Assembly: GCA_021737785.1 (NCBI GenBank) | Contig: JAIPDI010000015.1 | Coordinates: forward strand, 36,355 to 100,354 | Origin: Deltaproteobacteria bacterium | Lineage (GTDB): Bacteria > Desulfobacterota > DSM-4660 > Desulfatiglandales > Desulfatiglandaceae | Direction: 5' to 3' | Length of the DNA: 64,000 nucleotides | Shown: piece after piece, positions 44,783 through 53,706 of the stretch | How the letters are laid out: every line of letters starts with the position of its first letter | Position numbering within the stretch: position 1 is the stretch's first letter | Notes under the pieces: model-generated | Told to the model about the DNA's origin: nothing | What the model saw: the letters and a program-made list of their open reading frames with translations, nothing else | The model's database searches: none | Program-made: the position numbers and the translations under genes

Positions 44783-45049
44783 CTACACCGCATCTTTCAG
44801 GGCCTTGCCCGGTACGAATTTGGGCACCCTTTTTGCCTTGATCTTGATGGGCTCTCTGGTCCGAGGGTTGATGCCTTTTCTCGCCTTTCGCTTGTCTACC
44901 CTGAAGGTCCCGAACCCGATCAGCGTCACTTTCTGTTTCTTTTTCAGGGCATTGGTGATACTTGAAAAGACACAATCTACTGCTGCCTGGGCCTCCTTCT
45001 TGCTGCTGGTAACCTTGGCCACCTCATTGACTAAATCCCCCTTGTTCAT
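44783..45049 (-). CDS. hup: HU-family DNA-binding protein
   Basis: An 88-residue histone-like protein: MNKGDLVNEVAKVT, FSSITNALKKKQKVTLIGFG, TFRVDKRKARKGINPRTREP (the DNA-binding arm with the conserved NP turn) and KRVPKFVPGKALKDAV. It dimerises and bends DNA. It has its own promoter and terminator. RBS GGAGGG. Confidence 0.97.
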   Translation of the reverse strand: MNKGDLVNEVAKVTSSKKEAQAAVDCVFSSITNALKKKQKVTLIGFGTFRVDKRKARKGINPRTREPIKIKAKRVPKFVPGKALKDAV

Positions 45050-45076
45050 ATTACTCCCTCCTTCCTTTTGAAGTGG

Positions 45077-45104
45077 TTAATAAAAGAACGCACCTTTCGG
45101 TCAA
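45077..45104 (-). promoter_or_regulatory. Sigma-70-type promoter of the HU gene
   Basis: On the minus strand, TTGACC (45104-45099), a 16-bp spacer and TATTAA (45082-45077), about 30 bp before the start codon. Confidence 0.6.
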
Positions 45105-45551
45105 TGCCGCTGTCCAACATCTTTAACATCTTCGAATCGATACGCTTCTGGGTGACTTCAGCACCCTTGCTCCTTTATCTGCTTGTCATATGTTCAAAAG
45201 AAATCAAAAGAATATCGGGGGGATCCCTATTTAGCTGATCCGGGCCGTCCACAGGCAGTCTACCCATGAAGGACTGTGCTGATCGGATCCTGTTTTTTTG
45301 AAATTCCGTGAAGGATATTTCATATGCCAAACCCTGTCAAGTATTTATATGCCCGACCCGCACAAATTGAAGAACCCTGCAGTCCCACCCGGGCAGCGGC
45401 CACGGAATCGGCCCTGTGCCGGCAACTTCTCTTCAACCTGCGGAGAAATGGGTGTCTTACCGGGTGAGACCCTGGTGGCAGCCGTTGGTCTTGGGCTTCC
45501 GATAAAGCACATCACAGGATCCCCGCGGGTCGGCGCCATACTTTCAGGTGG
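45105..45551. other. Gene-free region between HU and RlmKL genes
   Basis: About 450 bp with no supported gene. A plus-strand frame ending at 45555 contains MGVLPGETLVAAVGLGLPIK, which reads like protein, but its upstream part does not and no RBS is seen; it may be a gene scrap. Confidence 0.4.
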
Positions 45552-47729
45552 CTAAAATCTTTCCATTTTTGTGATTTTCCAGCAATGGTGCATCCTGGCC
45601 CGTTTTTCGAAATCCGGCGGCAGCGTGGCCTTTGAAAGGTCTTCCATCCTGAATCCTTTCAGCCCCTCCACATCCATCTTGAATTTTTGGTAGTTGGTGG
45701 AAAAGAGGATAATCCCGTCGTGTTGCAGAATTCTTGCCGCAGACCGGATCAGATTCACATGATCCTTCTGCACATCCAGAACAGGCTGTCGTCCCTTTGA
45801 ATTCGAGAAGGTCGGCGGATCCAAAAAAATGAGACCATAGGCGCCTTTTTCACGGCTGAGCCAGGTCGAGACATCGGCCTGATCAAAAAAATGCCGGTCC
45901 GACCCGATGTTGTTCAGGGCCAGGTTCCGCCGTGCCCAGTCCAGATACACCCTCGAGGTATCCACCGATGTCGTGGACTTTGCGCCCCCCTTGGCTGCAT
46001 AGACGGTTGCCGTTCCGGTATAGCAGAACAGATTGAGGAATCGCCTGCTCCCTGCCAGTTCCCTGATCAGGGCGCGGGTCTTCCGCTGGTCCAGGAAGAG
46101 GCCGGTGTCGATGTAGTCGGTAAAATTAACCAGAAACCGGCAATCGTTTTCTTCCACCTCGTGGAAGACCCCGTGATTTTCCTGTCTGGAATACTGGGCC
46201 TTGCCTCTCTGCCGGCGCCGCACCTTGAGGAAGACATTTCCTTCGGGGACCCCAAGAACCTCCGGGACCACGGCCAGCACCCGGCCCAGCCGGGCCTCGG
46301 CCTTTTCAGGGTCCACCGTGTCAGGGGCTCTATACTCCTGGACGTGCACCCATTTTCCGTAGATGTCCACGGCAACCGCATACTCGGGGAGATCCTGATC
46401 GTACACCCTGAAACAGGTGATGTTTTCCTTTCTGAACCGCTTCCCCAGCCGCTTCAGATTCTTTCGCATCCGGTTGGCGAACATCTCCGCGCCCGGGCCC
46501 GGCGGCATCCGGGATTTGGCAGTCACCTGCCGGAGCATGCGATGTTCCGTATTCACAAACCACTCCGGTTCGACACGGAAATTGAGGAGCTTGCATTCAA
46601 GCGGCCCGTTGTACAGGGAATACTTCTTTTCCGCCCTCAGCCCCATCTCCTTTCCCAATTCCACATTCCCGGTCAACAGGCTGACCCGCCAGCCGCTGAA
46701 ATGGGTCTTGAGACGCGTGCCGAGGGCTTTATAGAGCGACCTCAATTCAGTGATCTCTCCGAGCCGCTCTCCATAGGGAGGGTTGATGACCACCAGCCCC
46801 GGCGTTTTTTTCATGGCGGGGTGCGGAACCAGGACGGCAAGATCCTTTTTTTCCACATGAACGGCACCCCGCAACCCGGCGTTTTCCACATTGGCGAGAG
46901 CGCTCTTTACGGCCTTTGGATCGGCATCGTATCCCACCAGGGGGGGGAGTTTCCTAAGGCCAGCGGCCCTTCTTTCCCGGGCCTCGTCAACGAGTCTTTC
47001 CCAGATCCCGGGCTGGTGCCCCTTCCACTTCAAGAAGCCGAAGTAATCCCTCAGAAGACCGGGGGCCACATCCGCAGCCATCAGGGCCGCCTCGATCGGG
47101 AGGGTTCCGGAACCGGTCATCGGATCCATCAGGCCTCCGCCCCTTGCCGCGATTTCCGGCCATCCGGCGCGCATGAGGATGGCGGCCGCCAGATTCTCTT
47201 TAAGGGGCGCCGCCCCCCCCTCATTCCGGTATCCCCGTTTGTGCAGGCTCTCTCCTGAGAGATCGATGCTCAGGACGGCCTCATCCCTCAATAAATAGAC
47301 ATTCAGCCGGATATCGGGCCTGGAGAGGTCCACCGACGGCCGTATTCCGAACTGCTCCCGGAACTGATCCACCACGGCGTCCTTTGCCTTCAACGCCCCG
47401 TAACGGCTGTGATGAATCTGGGAGAGGGATGAGCTCAAATCCACGGCAAGGGAGCCGTCCGGTTCGAGATGTTCACCCCAGGGGATATTTCGCACCCCGT
47501 CGTACAAGGCCTCCGGGGTCTCGGCCTGAAACCGCGCGAGCGGCAGGAGCACCCGGTTGGCGGTGCGCAGCCACAGGCAGGCCCGATAACCTGTCTCCAG
47601 GTCTCCCTGGAAAAAGGCGCCGGATCGCGAGGCCTTTACCCCGTCCGCCCCGAGGCCCTTGAGTTCATCCACAAGGAGGGGCTCTATCCCTTTGGGGGCA
47701 ACGGCAAAAAATGTATAAAATGCATTCAT
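45552..47729 (-). CDS. rlmL: Bifunctional 23S rRNA methyltransferase RlmKL
   Basis: A 725-residue protein (E. coli RlmKL 702). The N-terminal THUMP region (FFAVAPKGIEPLLVDELKGL) and first methylase domain (DPMTGSGTLPIEAALMA, VINPPYGER with the NPPY motif) form RlmL (m2G2445). The second half (LNLFCYTGTATVYAAKGGAK, LIFLDPPTFSNSKGRQ) is RlmK (m7G2069). It modifies 23S rRNA during ribosome assembly. A weak RBS precedes it. Confidence 0.95.
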   Translation of the reverse strand: MNAFYTFFAVAPKGIEPLLVDELKGLGADGVKASRSGAFFQGDLETGYRACLWLRTANRVLLPLARFQAETPEALYDGVRNIPWGEHLEPDGSLAVDLSSSLSQIHHSRYGALKAKDAVVDQFREQFGIRPSVDLSRPDIRLNVYLLRDEAVLSIDLSGESLHKRGYRNEGGAAPLKENLAAAILMRAGWPEIAARGGGLMDPMTGSGTLPIEAALMAADVAPGLLRDYFGFLKWKGHQPGIWERLVDEARERRAAGLRKLPPLVGYDADPKAVKSALANVENAGLRGAVHVEKKDLAVLVPHPAMKKTPGLVVINPPYGERLGEITELRSLYKALGTRLKTHFSGWRVSLLTGNVELGKEMGLRAEKKYSLYNGPLECKLLNFRVEPEWFVNTEHRMLRQVTAKSRMPPGPGAEMFANRMRKNLKRLGKRFRKENITCFRVYDQDLPEYAVAVDIYGKWVHVQEYRAPDTVDPEKAEARLGRVLAVVPEVLGVPEGNVFLKVRRRQRGKAQYSRQENHGVFHEVEENDCRFLVNFTDYIDTGLFLDQRKTRALIRELAGSRRFLNLFCYTGTATVYAAKGGAKSTTSVDTSRVYLDWARRNLALNNIGSDRHFFDQADVSTWLSREKGAYGLIFLDPPTFSNSKGRQPVLDVQKDHVNLIRSAARILQHDGIILFSTNYQKFKMDVEGLKGFRMEDLSKATLPPDFEKRARMHHCWKITKMERF

Positions 47730-47861
47730 AAAAACCCGAAGTCGAGGGATTGCAGATCCCGTGATCCCTTATGAATACCCGGCATCCGCTGTCTCAACCC
47801 GGTCCATTTCCGGTCATGGATACGGCATTGCCTGGGGGGACCCCAAAACATTAACTTGAAA

Positions 47862-47900
47862 GCTGTTGACATTGCGTCTATCTTCAGTATTGTCAACAGC
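47862..47900 (+). promoter_or_regulatory. 10-bp inverted repeat overlapping a -35-like TTGACA
   Basis: GCTGTTGACA (47862-47871) and TGTCAACAGC (47891-47900) are perfect inverted repeats separated by 19 bp. The left arm contains TTGACA. It lies 51 bp before the nitrilase start codon and could be an operator or an RNA stem-loop. Confidence 0.6.
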
Positions 47901-47951
47901 CGTCATTTGAACATGTTCCGCAGGGAAAGACAAGGGAATCAGGAGATGACA

Positions 47952-48743
47952 ATGAATATCGGATTCGTACAGTTTGCCCCGGTCCTCGGCGACGCCGGCG
48001 CCACCATGGAGAAACTGGACCGTCTCCTCTACGGTTCAGAGAGGGCGGATATGATCGTTCTCCCCGAACTCTGCAACTCGGGGTATCATTTTGCAGATCG
48101 GGATCAGGCCTGGGACACCTCCGAAGAGGTGGAACAGAGCCCTTTCATCACCTATCTGACATCCAAATGCAAAGAGGCCGATCTTTTCATTGTGTCGGGA
48201 TTTAATGAAAGATCAGGGAATCATCTCTACAACTCTGCCGTGCTGGTGGGGCCTGAGGGCTATGTGGGGAGATATCGGAAGGCCCATCTCTTCATGAATG
48301 AAAAAGACTATTTTCTTCCTGGTGACGAAGGGCTTCCGGTATTTGATACAGGGAAGTTCCGGATCGGAATGCTCGTCTGTTTTGACTGGATCTTCCCGGA
48401 GGTATGGCGGATTCTGGCCCTGAAAGGGGCTGACATCATCTGCCATCCCTCCAACCTGGTGCTGCCGGGATTGGCGCAGAGAGCGATCCCGCTCCATGCC
48501 ATGACCAACCGGGTCTACATTGTCACTGCCAACCGGATCGGCACGGAAAGGGACCTCACATTCACGGGACATTCGGTGATTGCCGATCCCAAAGGAGAGG
48601 TTCTGATAGAGGGATCAGGGACAGGGGAAGAGAAATCAATCATCGAGATCGATCCTGCCCTGGCCAGAGAAAAGAGGATCACCCCCAGGAACCACCTCTT
48701 TGAAGACAGACGGCCTGAGCTGTATCAGGAACTGGTTCAATAG
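47952..48743 (+). CDS. Nitrilase-superfamily carbon-nitrogen hydrolase
   Basis: A 263-residue protein; the start is set by AGGAG 6 nt upstream. The Glu-Lys-Cys triad is visible: VLPELCNSGY (Glu), GRYRKAHLF (Lys) and GMLVCFDWIFPEVWR (Cys). Family members hydrolyse amides or N-carbamoyl compounds. The following aminotransferase suggests amino-acid or beta-alanine (reductive pyrimidine) catabolism, by context only. Confidence 0.9.
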   Translation: MNIGFVQFAPVLGDAGATMEKLDRLLYGSERADMIVLPELCNSGYHFADRDQAWDTSEEVEQSPFITYLTSKCKEADLFIVSGFNERSGNHLYNSAVLVGPEGYVGRYRKAHLFMNEKDYFLPGDEGLPVFDTGKFRIGMLVCFDWIFPEVWRILALKGADIICHPSNLVLPGLAQRAIPLHAMTNRVYIVTANRIGTERDLTFTGHSVIADPKGEVLIEGSGTGEEKSIIEIDPALAREKRITPRNHLFEDRRPELYQELVQ

Positions 48744-48791
48744 CCGTCAGGGAAAAGAAGAATCATCCATCCCCAACCTGGAGAACCATTG

Positions 48792-50111
48792 ATGGAAGGA
48801 CAAAATACCACGGATGCCACCCAAACAATCCTCGGTGATTACCGGCAGTATATCTTTCCCGCCGTCACCCCCTTTTACGGGGATCACCCCCTGATCGTGG
48901 ACCGGGCCAAGGGCAGCGTCATCTGGGACACCGAAGGCAATTGCTATCTGGATTTTTTCGGCGGCGTACTCACGGTCTCGGTGGGACACTGCAATGAGGA
49001 GGTGACCGAGCGCACCATCCGGCAGATGAGAAGGGTCCAGCATACCTCCACCCTCTATATCAATGAGGCGATGGTCCGGGTCGCGCGCAAGATTGCCGAT
49101 CTGACGCCGGGGAGGCTTCAGAAGTGCCTGTTTACCAACAGCGGCAGCGAGGCCAATGAGACCGCCATCATGGCCGCCAGGATGTACACCGGCAACAGAG
49201 AGGTGATTACCCTCAGGCACGCCTATGCAGGCCGCACCATGACCACCATGAGTCTTAGCGGACACGGCGCATGGCGTTTGGGCGGGGTCTTTGACAGCCA
49301 TATCCGGCATGTGCGCGCCCCTTACACCTACCGGGCCCCGGTGGGACTGGATGAGAAGGGACTTGTGGATCTCTGCGTGCAGGATCTGGAGGAGACACTG
49401 GCCACCACCACCGACGGCAGGATCGCCGCATTCATGGCCGAGCCCATACAGGGCGTGGGCGGGTTCATCGTCATGCCCCGGGACTATTTCAAACAGATCC
49501 TCCCCCTGGTGCGGGAGGCGGGGGGCGTTTTCATCTGCGACGAGGTCCAGACCGGATGGGGCCGGACCGGAAAATACTTCTGCGGCATTGAACACTGGGG
49601 GGTCGATCCGGACATCATCACCTTTGCCAAGGGAACGGCCAACGGGTCCCCCATCGGCGTCACCATTGCCACGCCCGAAATCGCTGATGCGGTAAAGGGG
49701 CTTACCTTCGCCACCTTCGGGGGGAATCCCGTGACCATGACGGCCGCACTCGCCACCATCGATTATATCGAAAGGCATCGTCTCACTGAAAATGCCGAGG
49801 TTCAGGGCCGGCGTCTTCGAGACTGTCTGAACGCCCTCCGGATGAAACATTCTTTTGTGGGGGATGTCCGCGGGATGGGCCTTATGCAGGCCATGGAGAT
49901 CGTTGAATCCCGCTGCAGCGGGAGCAAACGGCCGGACCCGGTCCGGACCGTTGACCTCATTAATGCCGCCCGCAAAAACGGTCTCCTTGTCGGAAAAGGG
50001 GGGCTCTGTAACAACGTCATCCGGATCGCGCCGCACCTGACGGTCACACAGGAAGAGATGGCGGATGGGTGCAGCCGGCTGTCCCGGGCCCTTGCGGACA
50101 TCGATTCTTAA
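48792..50111 (+). CDS. Class III PLP aminotransferase (AGXT2/beta-alanine or 4-aminobutyrate type)
   Basis: A 439-residue protein. WDTEGNCYLDFFGGVLTVSVG, FTNSGSEANETAIMAARMYT (phosphate loop), FICDEVQTGWGRTGKYF (PLP-pyridine Asp) and ITFAKGTANGSPIG (Schiff-base Lys) define the family. Members move an omega-amino group to pyruvate, glyoxylate or 2-oxoglutarate. It is 48 bp after the nitrilase in the same orientation. RBS GGAG. Confidence 0.9.
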   Translation: MEGQNTTDATQTILGDYRQYIFPAVTPFYGDHPLIVDRAKGSVIWDTEGNCYLDFFGGVLTVSVGHCNEEVTERTIRQMRRVQHTSTLYINEAMVRVARKIADLTPGRLQKCLFTNSGSEANETAIMAARMYTGNREVITLRHAYAGRTMTTMSLSGHGAWRLGGVFDSHIRHVRAPYTYRAPVGLDEKGLVDLCVQDLEETLATTTDGRIAAFMAEPIQGVGGFIVMPRDYFKQILPLVREAGGVFICDEVQTGWGRTGKYFCGIEHWGVDPDIITFAKGTANGSPIGVTIATPEIADAVKGLTFATFGGNPVTMTAALATIDYIERHRLTENAEVQGRRLRDCLNALRMKHSFVGDVRGMGLMQAMEIVESRCSGSKRPDPVRTVDLINAARKNGLLVGKGGLCNNVIRIAPHLTVTQEEMADGCSRLSRALADIDS

Positions 50112-50116
50112 AGGGT

Positions 50117-50548
50117 TTACTCCTCGGATTTCGGCGTGTCCTGACGGATCTTTTTGGTCTGGGCCCGGCGGCGTTTTGAAGTCAGCCGGCGCTCCCTCGA
50201 GGCGAGGGTCGGTGCGGTCTTTCGCCGGCGTTTTGGGGGGAGGGCCGCCTCCTGGATGAGGCGGATCAATCGCTCCAGGGCATCCTGACGGTTCTGCTCC
50301 TGGGTCCGAAATCGACGGGCCTGAATGATCAGGACCCCGGCATCCGTCATCCGTTTTCCCGCCACCACAGCGAGACGCCTGCGAACATCTTGGGAAAGCG
50401 AAGGGGAATTGGCCGCATCAAACCGGAGTTGAACCGCGGTGGCGACTTTGTTGACATTCTGCCCCCCCGGGCCCGAGGCCCGGATAAAGGCCTCCTGGAT
50501 CTCCTTTTCGTCAATGGCGATATCTTCTGTTATCTGAATCATTGACAT
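50117..50548 (-). CDS. arfB: Peptidyl-tRNA hydrolase ArfB (ribosome rescue)
   Basis: A 143-residue protein (E. coli ArfB/YaeJ 140). IRASGPGGQNVNKVATAVQL carries the catalytic GGQ, and the basic C-terminal tail (KRRRKTAPTLASRERR, SKRRRAQTKKI) enters the empty mRNA channel. It frees stalled ribosomes lacking a stop codon. It is convergent with the aminotransferase, only 5 bp apart. Confidence 0.93.
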   Translation of the reverse strand: MSMIQITEDIAIDEKEIQEAFIRASGPGGQNVNKVATAVQLRFDAANSPSLSQDVRRRLAVVAGKRMTDAGVLIIQARRFRTQEQNRQDALERLIRLIQEAALPPKRRRKTAPTLASRERRLTSKRRRAQTKKIRQDTPKSEE

Positions 50549-50733
50549 GAAAATACACCCGGTGACGGTTATGGGTTATCTGTTATCGGGGGGCTGTTTG
50601 TAATTTTCCCTGGTAACCATTAACTGATAACGGATAACTCTCCCGTCTTCATCCCCAGGGGCGACGACCCTTTGCCATGAACATCTATTATAAAAACAGG
50701 TTCCAGGATTCAGAAATTGCCTGAAGAAAGCCC

Positions 50734-51033
50734 TCACTTCCCCTCTTTCCTGAATCCTGAGAATACCCAGTAGATTCCCCAGATCAAGGCCACAGGGCCC
50801 ACGGCGATATAGAGAAAAACAATCCAGTGGCTGTTCCAGGGCTTTAGAAAAAATGCCGCAAGCACCGGCCACAACAGCGACGCCAGGATGGCAAACCGCA
50901 TCCGTCCTGAAAGCGGCGGGCTCCCGTGGCGTTCTTGTGAGACCTGATCCGGCTTCCTGGACATGAGCCTGGGAAGCATGAAGATGCCCAGGAGGATCGC
51001 AACAATCAAGAGGATTTCCGTTATTCCGGACAT
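50734..51033 (-). CDS. Small membrane protein
   Basis: A 99-residue protein with three hydrophobic segments: TEILLIVAILLGIFMLP, FAILASLLWPVLAAFFL and WIVFLYIAVGPVALIWGIYW. A polar loop (RKPDQVSQERHGSPPL) follows the first. RBS GGAAAAA. No family recognised. The 50549-50733 region downstream has only GGTTATC/GATAAC-type repeats. Confidence 0.65.
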   Translation of the reverse strand: MSGITEILLIVAILLGIFMLPRLMSRKPDQVSQERHGSPPLSGRMRFAILASLLWPVLAAFFLKPWNSHWIVFLYIAVGPVALIWGIYWVFSGFRKEGK

Positions 51034-51240
51034 CGCGGTTTTTTCCAGTGCAGGTGATTATTCTGTTTTCCGCTGACAGCGGGAGTCAGGAGAATACCTA
51101 TCACAAAAATTATCGATGACGCAAGGAGTTCCATCGGGGAGCCCCCCGCATAGGGGGGGACGGGATGTCACCCCTCAGCAGGCTTGACGAACACCGTTGC
51201 CGGGCGTATAGTGCGCAAAAAAATGAGCGAGGTCACACGG

Positions 51241-51765
51241 ATGATAAGAGGCTTTAACAACAAGACGCCCGGGATTGCGGCATCCGCGTTTATCAGCGAG
51301 GCCGCCTATATCGTGGGCGATGTGGAGATCGGAGAAGACTCCAACGTCTTCCCGGGAGCGGTGATACGAGGCGATTTCGGGAGGATTTCGATCGGCCGGA
51401 ACACCTCTGTTGAAGATAACTGCGTGATTCATTCGGGCACCCCCTCCCCTGCCCTGGGCGACGTGGAGATCGGCGACAGGGTTCTTATCGGTCACGGCGC
51501 TGTCCTGAACTGCCGGAAAATCGGGAACAACGTCCTCATCGGCATGAACGCAACGATTCTTCACGACGCTGAGATCGGAGACTTTTGCATTATCGGCGCA
51601 GGCTGCCTGGTCGGCCAGGGGATGAAGATCCCGAACAGGTCTTTTGTGGTCGGCGTTCCAGGCAAGATCAAGGGTGCCCCGACGGAGCAGCAACTCTGGT
51701 GGGTGCAGGAGGGGTACAAGGAATATGCCGAACTCGCCCGGCAGTACCGGGAGGAGGGGCTATAG
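51241..51765 (+). CDS. Gamma-carbonic-anhydrase-like hexapeptide-repeat protein
   Basis: A 174-residue left-handed beta-helix protein. The start MIRGFNNKTPGI is favoured (GAGGT 7 nt upstream). Repeats include AAYIVGDVEIGEDSNVFPGA, VIRGDFGRISIGRNTSVEDN and VLIGHGAVL. Of the three zinc-ligand positions of gamma-CAs, two His are visible (H64 in NCVIH, H85 in IGHGA) but the third is Asn (N90 in VLNC). So hydratase activity is uncertain; many family members have other or unknown activity. Confidence 0.82.
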   Translation: MIRGFNNKTPGIAASAFISEAAYIVGDVEIGEDSNVFPGAVIRGDFGRISIGRNTSVEDNCVIHSGTPSPALGDVEIGDRVLIGHGAVLNCRKIGNNVLIGMNATILHDAEIGDFCIIGAGCLVGQGMKIPNRSFVVGVPGKIKGAPTEQQLWWVQEGYKEYAELARQYREEGL

Positions 51766-51770
51766 AGGGA

Positions 51771-51836
51771 GTTGGGATTTAAGGAATTAGGAATTTGGGA
51801 ATTAAGGAATTTGGGAATTAAGGGATTAAAGGATGC
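51771..51836. repeat. Degenerate GGGAATTA/AGGAATTT octamer array
   Basis: Units TTGGGATT, TAAGGAAT, TAGGAATT and TGGGAATT run from just after the gamma-CA stop to just before the next start codon. This is the reverse orientation of the ATTCCTCA-type arrays. Confidence 0.7.
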
Positions 51837-51842
51837 TGAACC

Positions 51843-52667
51843 ATGACAACGGGCGATACTGAGAAGATGAAAACCGATAGCGTATTTCTGTTCCCCCACT
51901 CTCGGCTGCCACTGGCTGCCAAAGACGCGATATTGTCTTCTTTTCAAACTTTGATTGTTTGCCGGCCATGGTATATGGAAGCCGCCGGCGACGCGGAAGA
52001 CCACGACGGTCGTATCGACATCCTACATCCCCCTGAAGATCTGAAGCCCCCGAAGGATTTCATGAAACTCCTTGCCGAGTACCGGGTCTGGATGAGCCAG
52101 AACAGGGGATATACCCCCCGGCCTGTTGGGGTGGGCGAGGATGCTACATGGGAGATCAGACATACCCTTCGTCATAAGGGAAAGGATGTCCGCGAATCGG
52201 TCGAAGCACAGGCCCTCAAATGGCATCTCATTCTCCACCTGGAGCGGGAACTGGAAGCAAACCGGACGTCGGCAGATGAGATGCTGCTTCAAGTGAAGGC
52301 GGAAAAATCCCCGCTGGCAGAGGCCCTCGGCGAGGCGACCGCCCTAAACGGTTTTTTCGACGATCTCGCCCTTTCCGATTCGCTCCCCTCCATAGAGGAG
52401 CGCCACCTCAAACAGGTGCTGATCGCCTGGTTCGGCCTGTTCGGTCGCGTTGTTCCGCAAGACGGCATCCTCCTGACCATGACCCCCGACGTTTTCAATT
52501 ATGCAGCAGAGCTTTTTGAAACCGGGCATCTCGGCCCATCTATGGAGGAGAGGGCGTCGTCTTTCCGAAAAGTAAAGCTGCCGGCCGCTTCAATCGATTC
52601 CCCCATGGAGAAAGATCCCTTGCGGGCGGGGCTTTCGGGAAAGACGCTGATTCTAATGAATGCATGA
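51843..52667 (+). CDS. Hypothetical protein
   Basis: A 274-residue soluble protein. The N-terminus has VFLFPHSRLPLAAKDAILSS and TLIVCRPWYME; the middle is helical and charged (WHLILHLERELEANRTSADE, LKQVLIAWFGLFGRVV). No known catalytic motif. Its pattern suggests a two-lobed helical protein. Followed by the patatin gene after 78 bp, possibly cotranscribed. No function assigned. Confidence 0.7.
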   Translation: MTTGDTEKMKTDSVFLFPHSRLPLAAKDAILSSFQTLIVCRPWYMEAAGDAEDHDGRIDILHPPEDLKPPKDFMKLLAEYRVWMSQNRGYTPRPVGVGEDATWEIRHTLRHKGKDVRESVEAQALKWHLILHLERELEANRTSADEMLLQVKAEKSPLAEALGEATALNGFFDDLALSDSLPSIEERHLKQVLIAWFGLFGRVVPQDGILLTMTPDVFNYAAELFETGHLGPSMEERASSFRKVKLPAASIDSPMEKDPLRAGLSGKTLILMNA

Positions 52668-52745
52668 ATGGCGGATAAAGAAGATTGAGATCCGTAAAAG
52701 GCGATCGATTCAGTAAGACGATGTTAATGGGCAGAGGTCCTGAAC

Positions 52746-53642
52746 ATGTTGCTGCTGGTCCTGGAAGGGGGCGGAATGCGCGCCGGGTTTGTCGCAGGTG
52801 CGCTCATGGCCCTGATGGACAAGCGCCTTACCGGCTTTGACGCGGCCCTGGCCGTTTCAGCCAGCGTGCCCACCCTGGCATATTTTGCTGCGGGCCAGCG
52901 CGAAGATATGGAGAAGGTATGGCGGAACGAACTCAACACCCCAAGACTGGTCTGTTACCGAAACATACCGACCGCCCCTTTTTCACCCTCTGTCAAAAGG
53001 CCGATTCTGGATATCGACTACCTGGTGTATGAGATCTTCAGGCATAGATTTCCCCTGAACCTGGATGCGGTGCTCTCCAACAGGATGTCCTGCCACTTTG
53101 CTGCAGCGCGGGTGCCTGAATGCGACTTGAGACTTTTTAACCCCATGGTCGGGGATATCTACACGCTTTTTAAAGCCTGTCTGGCAGTGCCGGGCTGCTA
53201 TTCCGATGCGGTCCCAATGGATACGGGCGATTACGTAGACGGCGGCATGGCCCATCCGCTTCCGGTCAGGGCCATGCTGGGGCAGGGATTCGACAGGGTC
53301 TTGGTCATCCTGTCAAAGCCTCTCGATTTTGTGTGCTATCCGCCGAACCTGTTGGAGAGGGCCCTTTTCTGGCGGTATTTCAGAAAATACGATTGGCTGA
53401 TGACCAAGATATGCGAGGCGGGCCGGGCCTACACTGAAGAGGTGTCCTTTCTGCGGGACCTCATTGCGCAGGACCCGCCCGGGGCCCTCATCATCTCCCC
53501 GGAGACGATGCCCCCGGCAAGATTCATTACACGCGACAGGAACAAGATCAACCGGACCATCGACATGGGGTACAGGGCCGTGGAGGCCCTTGAAGCCCCC
53601 ATAAGGCGTTTTATGACCGGCCATGGGACAATGAGGGGTTGA
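52746..53642 (+). CDS. Patatin-like phospholipase family protein with altered nucleophile elbow
   Basis: A 298-residue protein. LLLVLEGGGMRAGFVAGAL is the oxyanion-hole GGGxRG-type loop (here GGGMRA). The nucleophile region reads LAVSASVPTLAYF instead of GxSxG, so the Gly residues on both sides of Ser are Ala and Ser. DTGDYVDGGMAHPLPV supplies the DGG dyad Asp. Patatin proteins hydrolyse acyl lipids. The altered elbow resembles YjjU-type branches and may change activity. Confidence 0.82.
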   Translation: MLLLVLEGGGMRAGFVAGALMALMDKRLTGFDAALAVSASVPTLAYFAAGQREDMEKVWRNELNTPRLVCYRNIPTAPFSPSVKRPILDIDYLVYEIFRHRFPLNLDAVLSNRMSCHFAAARVPECDLRLFNPMVGDIYTLFKACLAVPGCYSDAVPMDTGDYVDGGMAHPLPVRAMLGQGFDRVLVILSKPLDFVCYPPNLLERALFWRYFRKYDWLMTKICEAGRAYTEEVSFLRDLIAQDPPGALIISPETMPPARFITRDRNKINRTIDMGYRAVEALEAPIRRFMTGHGTMRG

Positions 53643-53706
53643 GGATTGACCGAAGGCTGGAATATGGGGATTGTGAAATTTTGGGATTGGGGGCTTGGGA
53701 GTAAAA

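Noticed and set aside
45298..45555. Gene for an 85-residue protein
   Set aside because: No RBS, unusual composition in its first half, and no recognised family.
45891..47258. 455-codon plus-strand open frame
   Set aside because: Antisense to rlmKL, whose motifs are unambiguous.
48747..50036. 429-codon minus-strand open frame
   Set aside because: Antisense to the class III aminotransferase with full family motifs.
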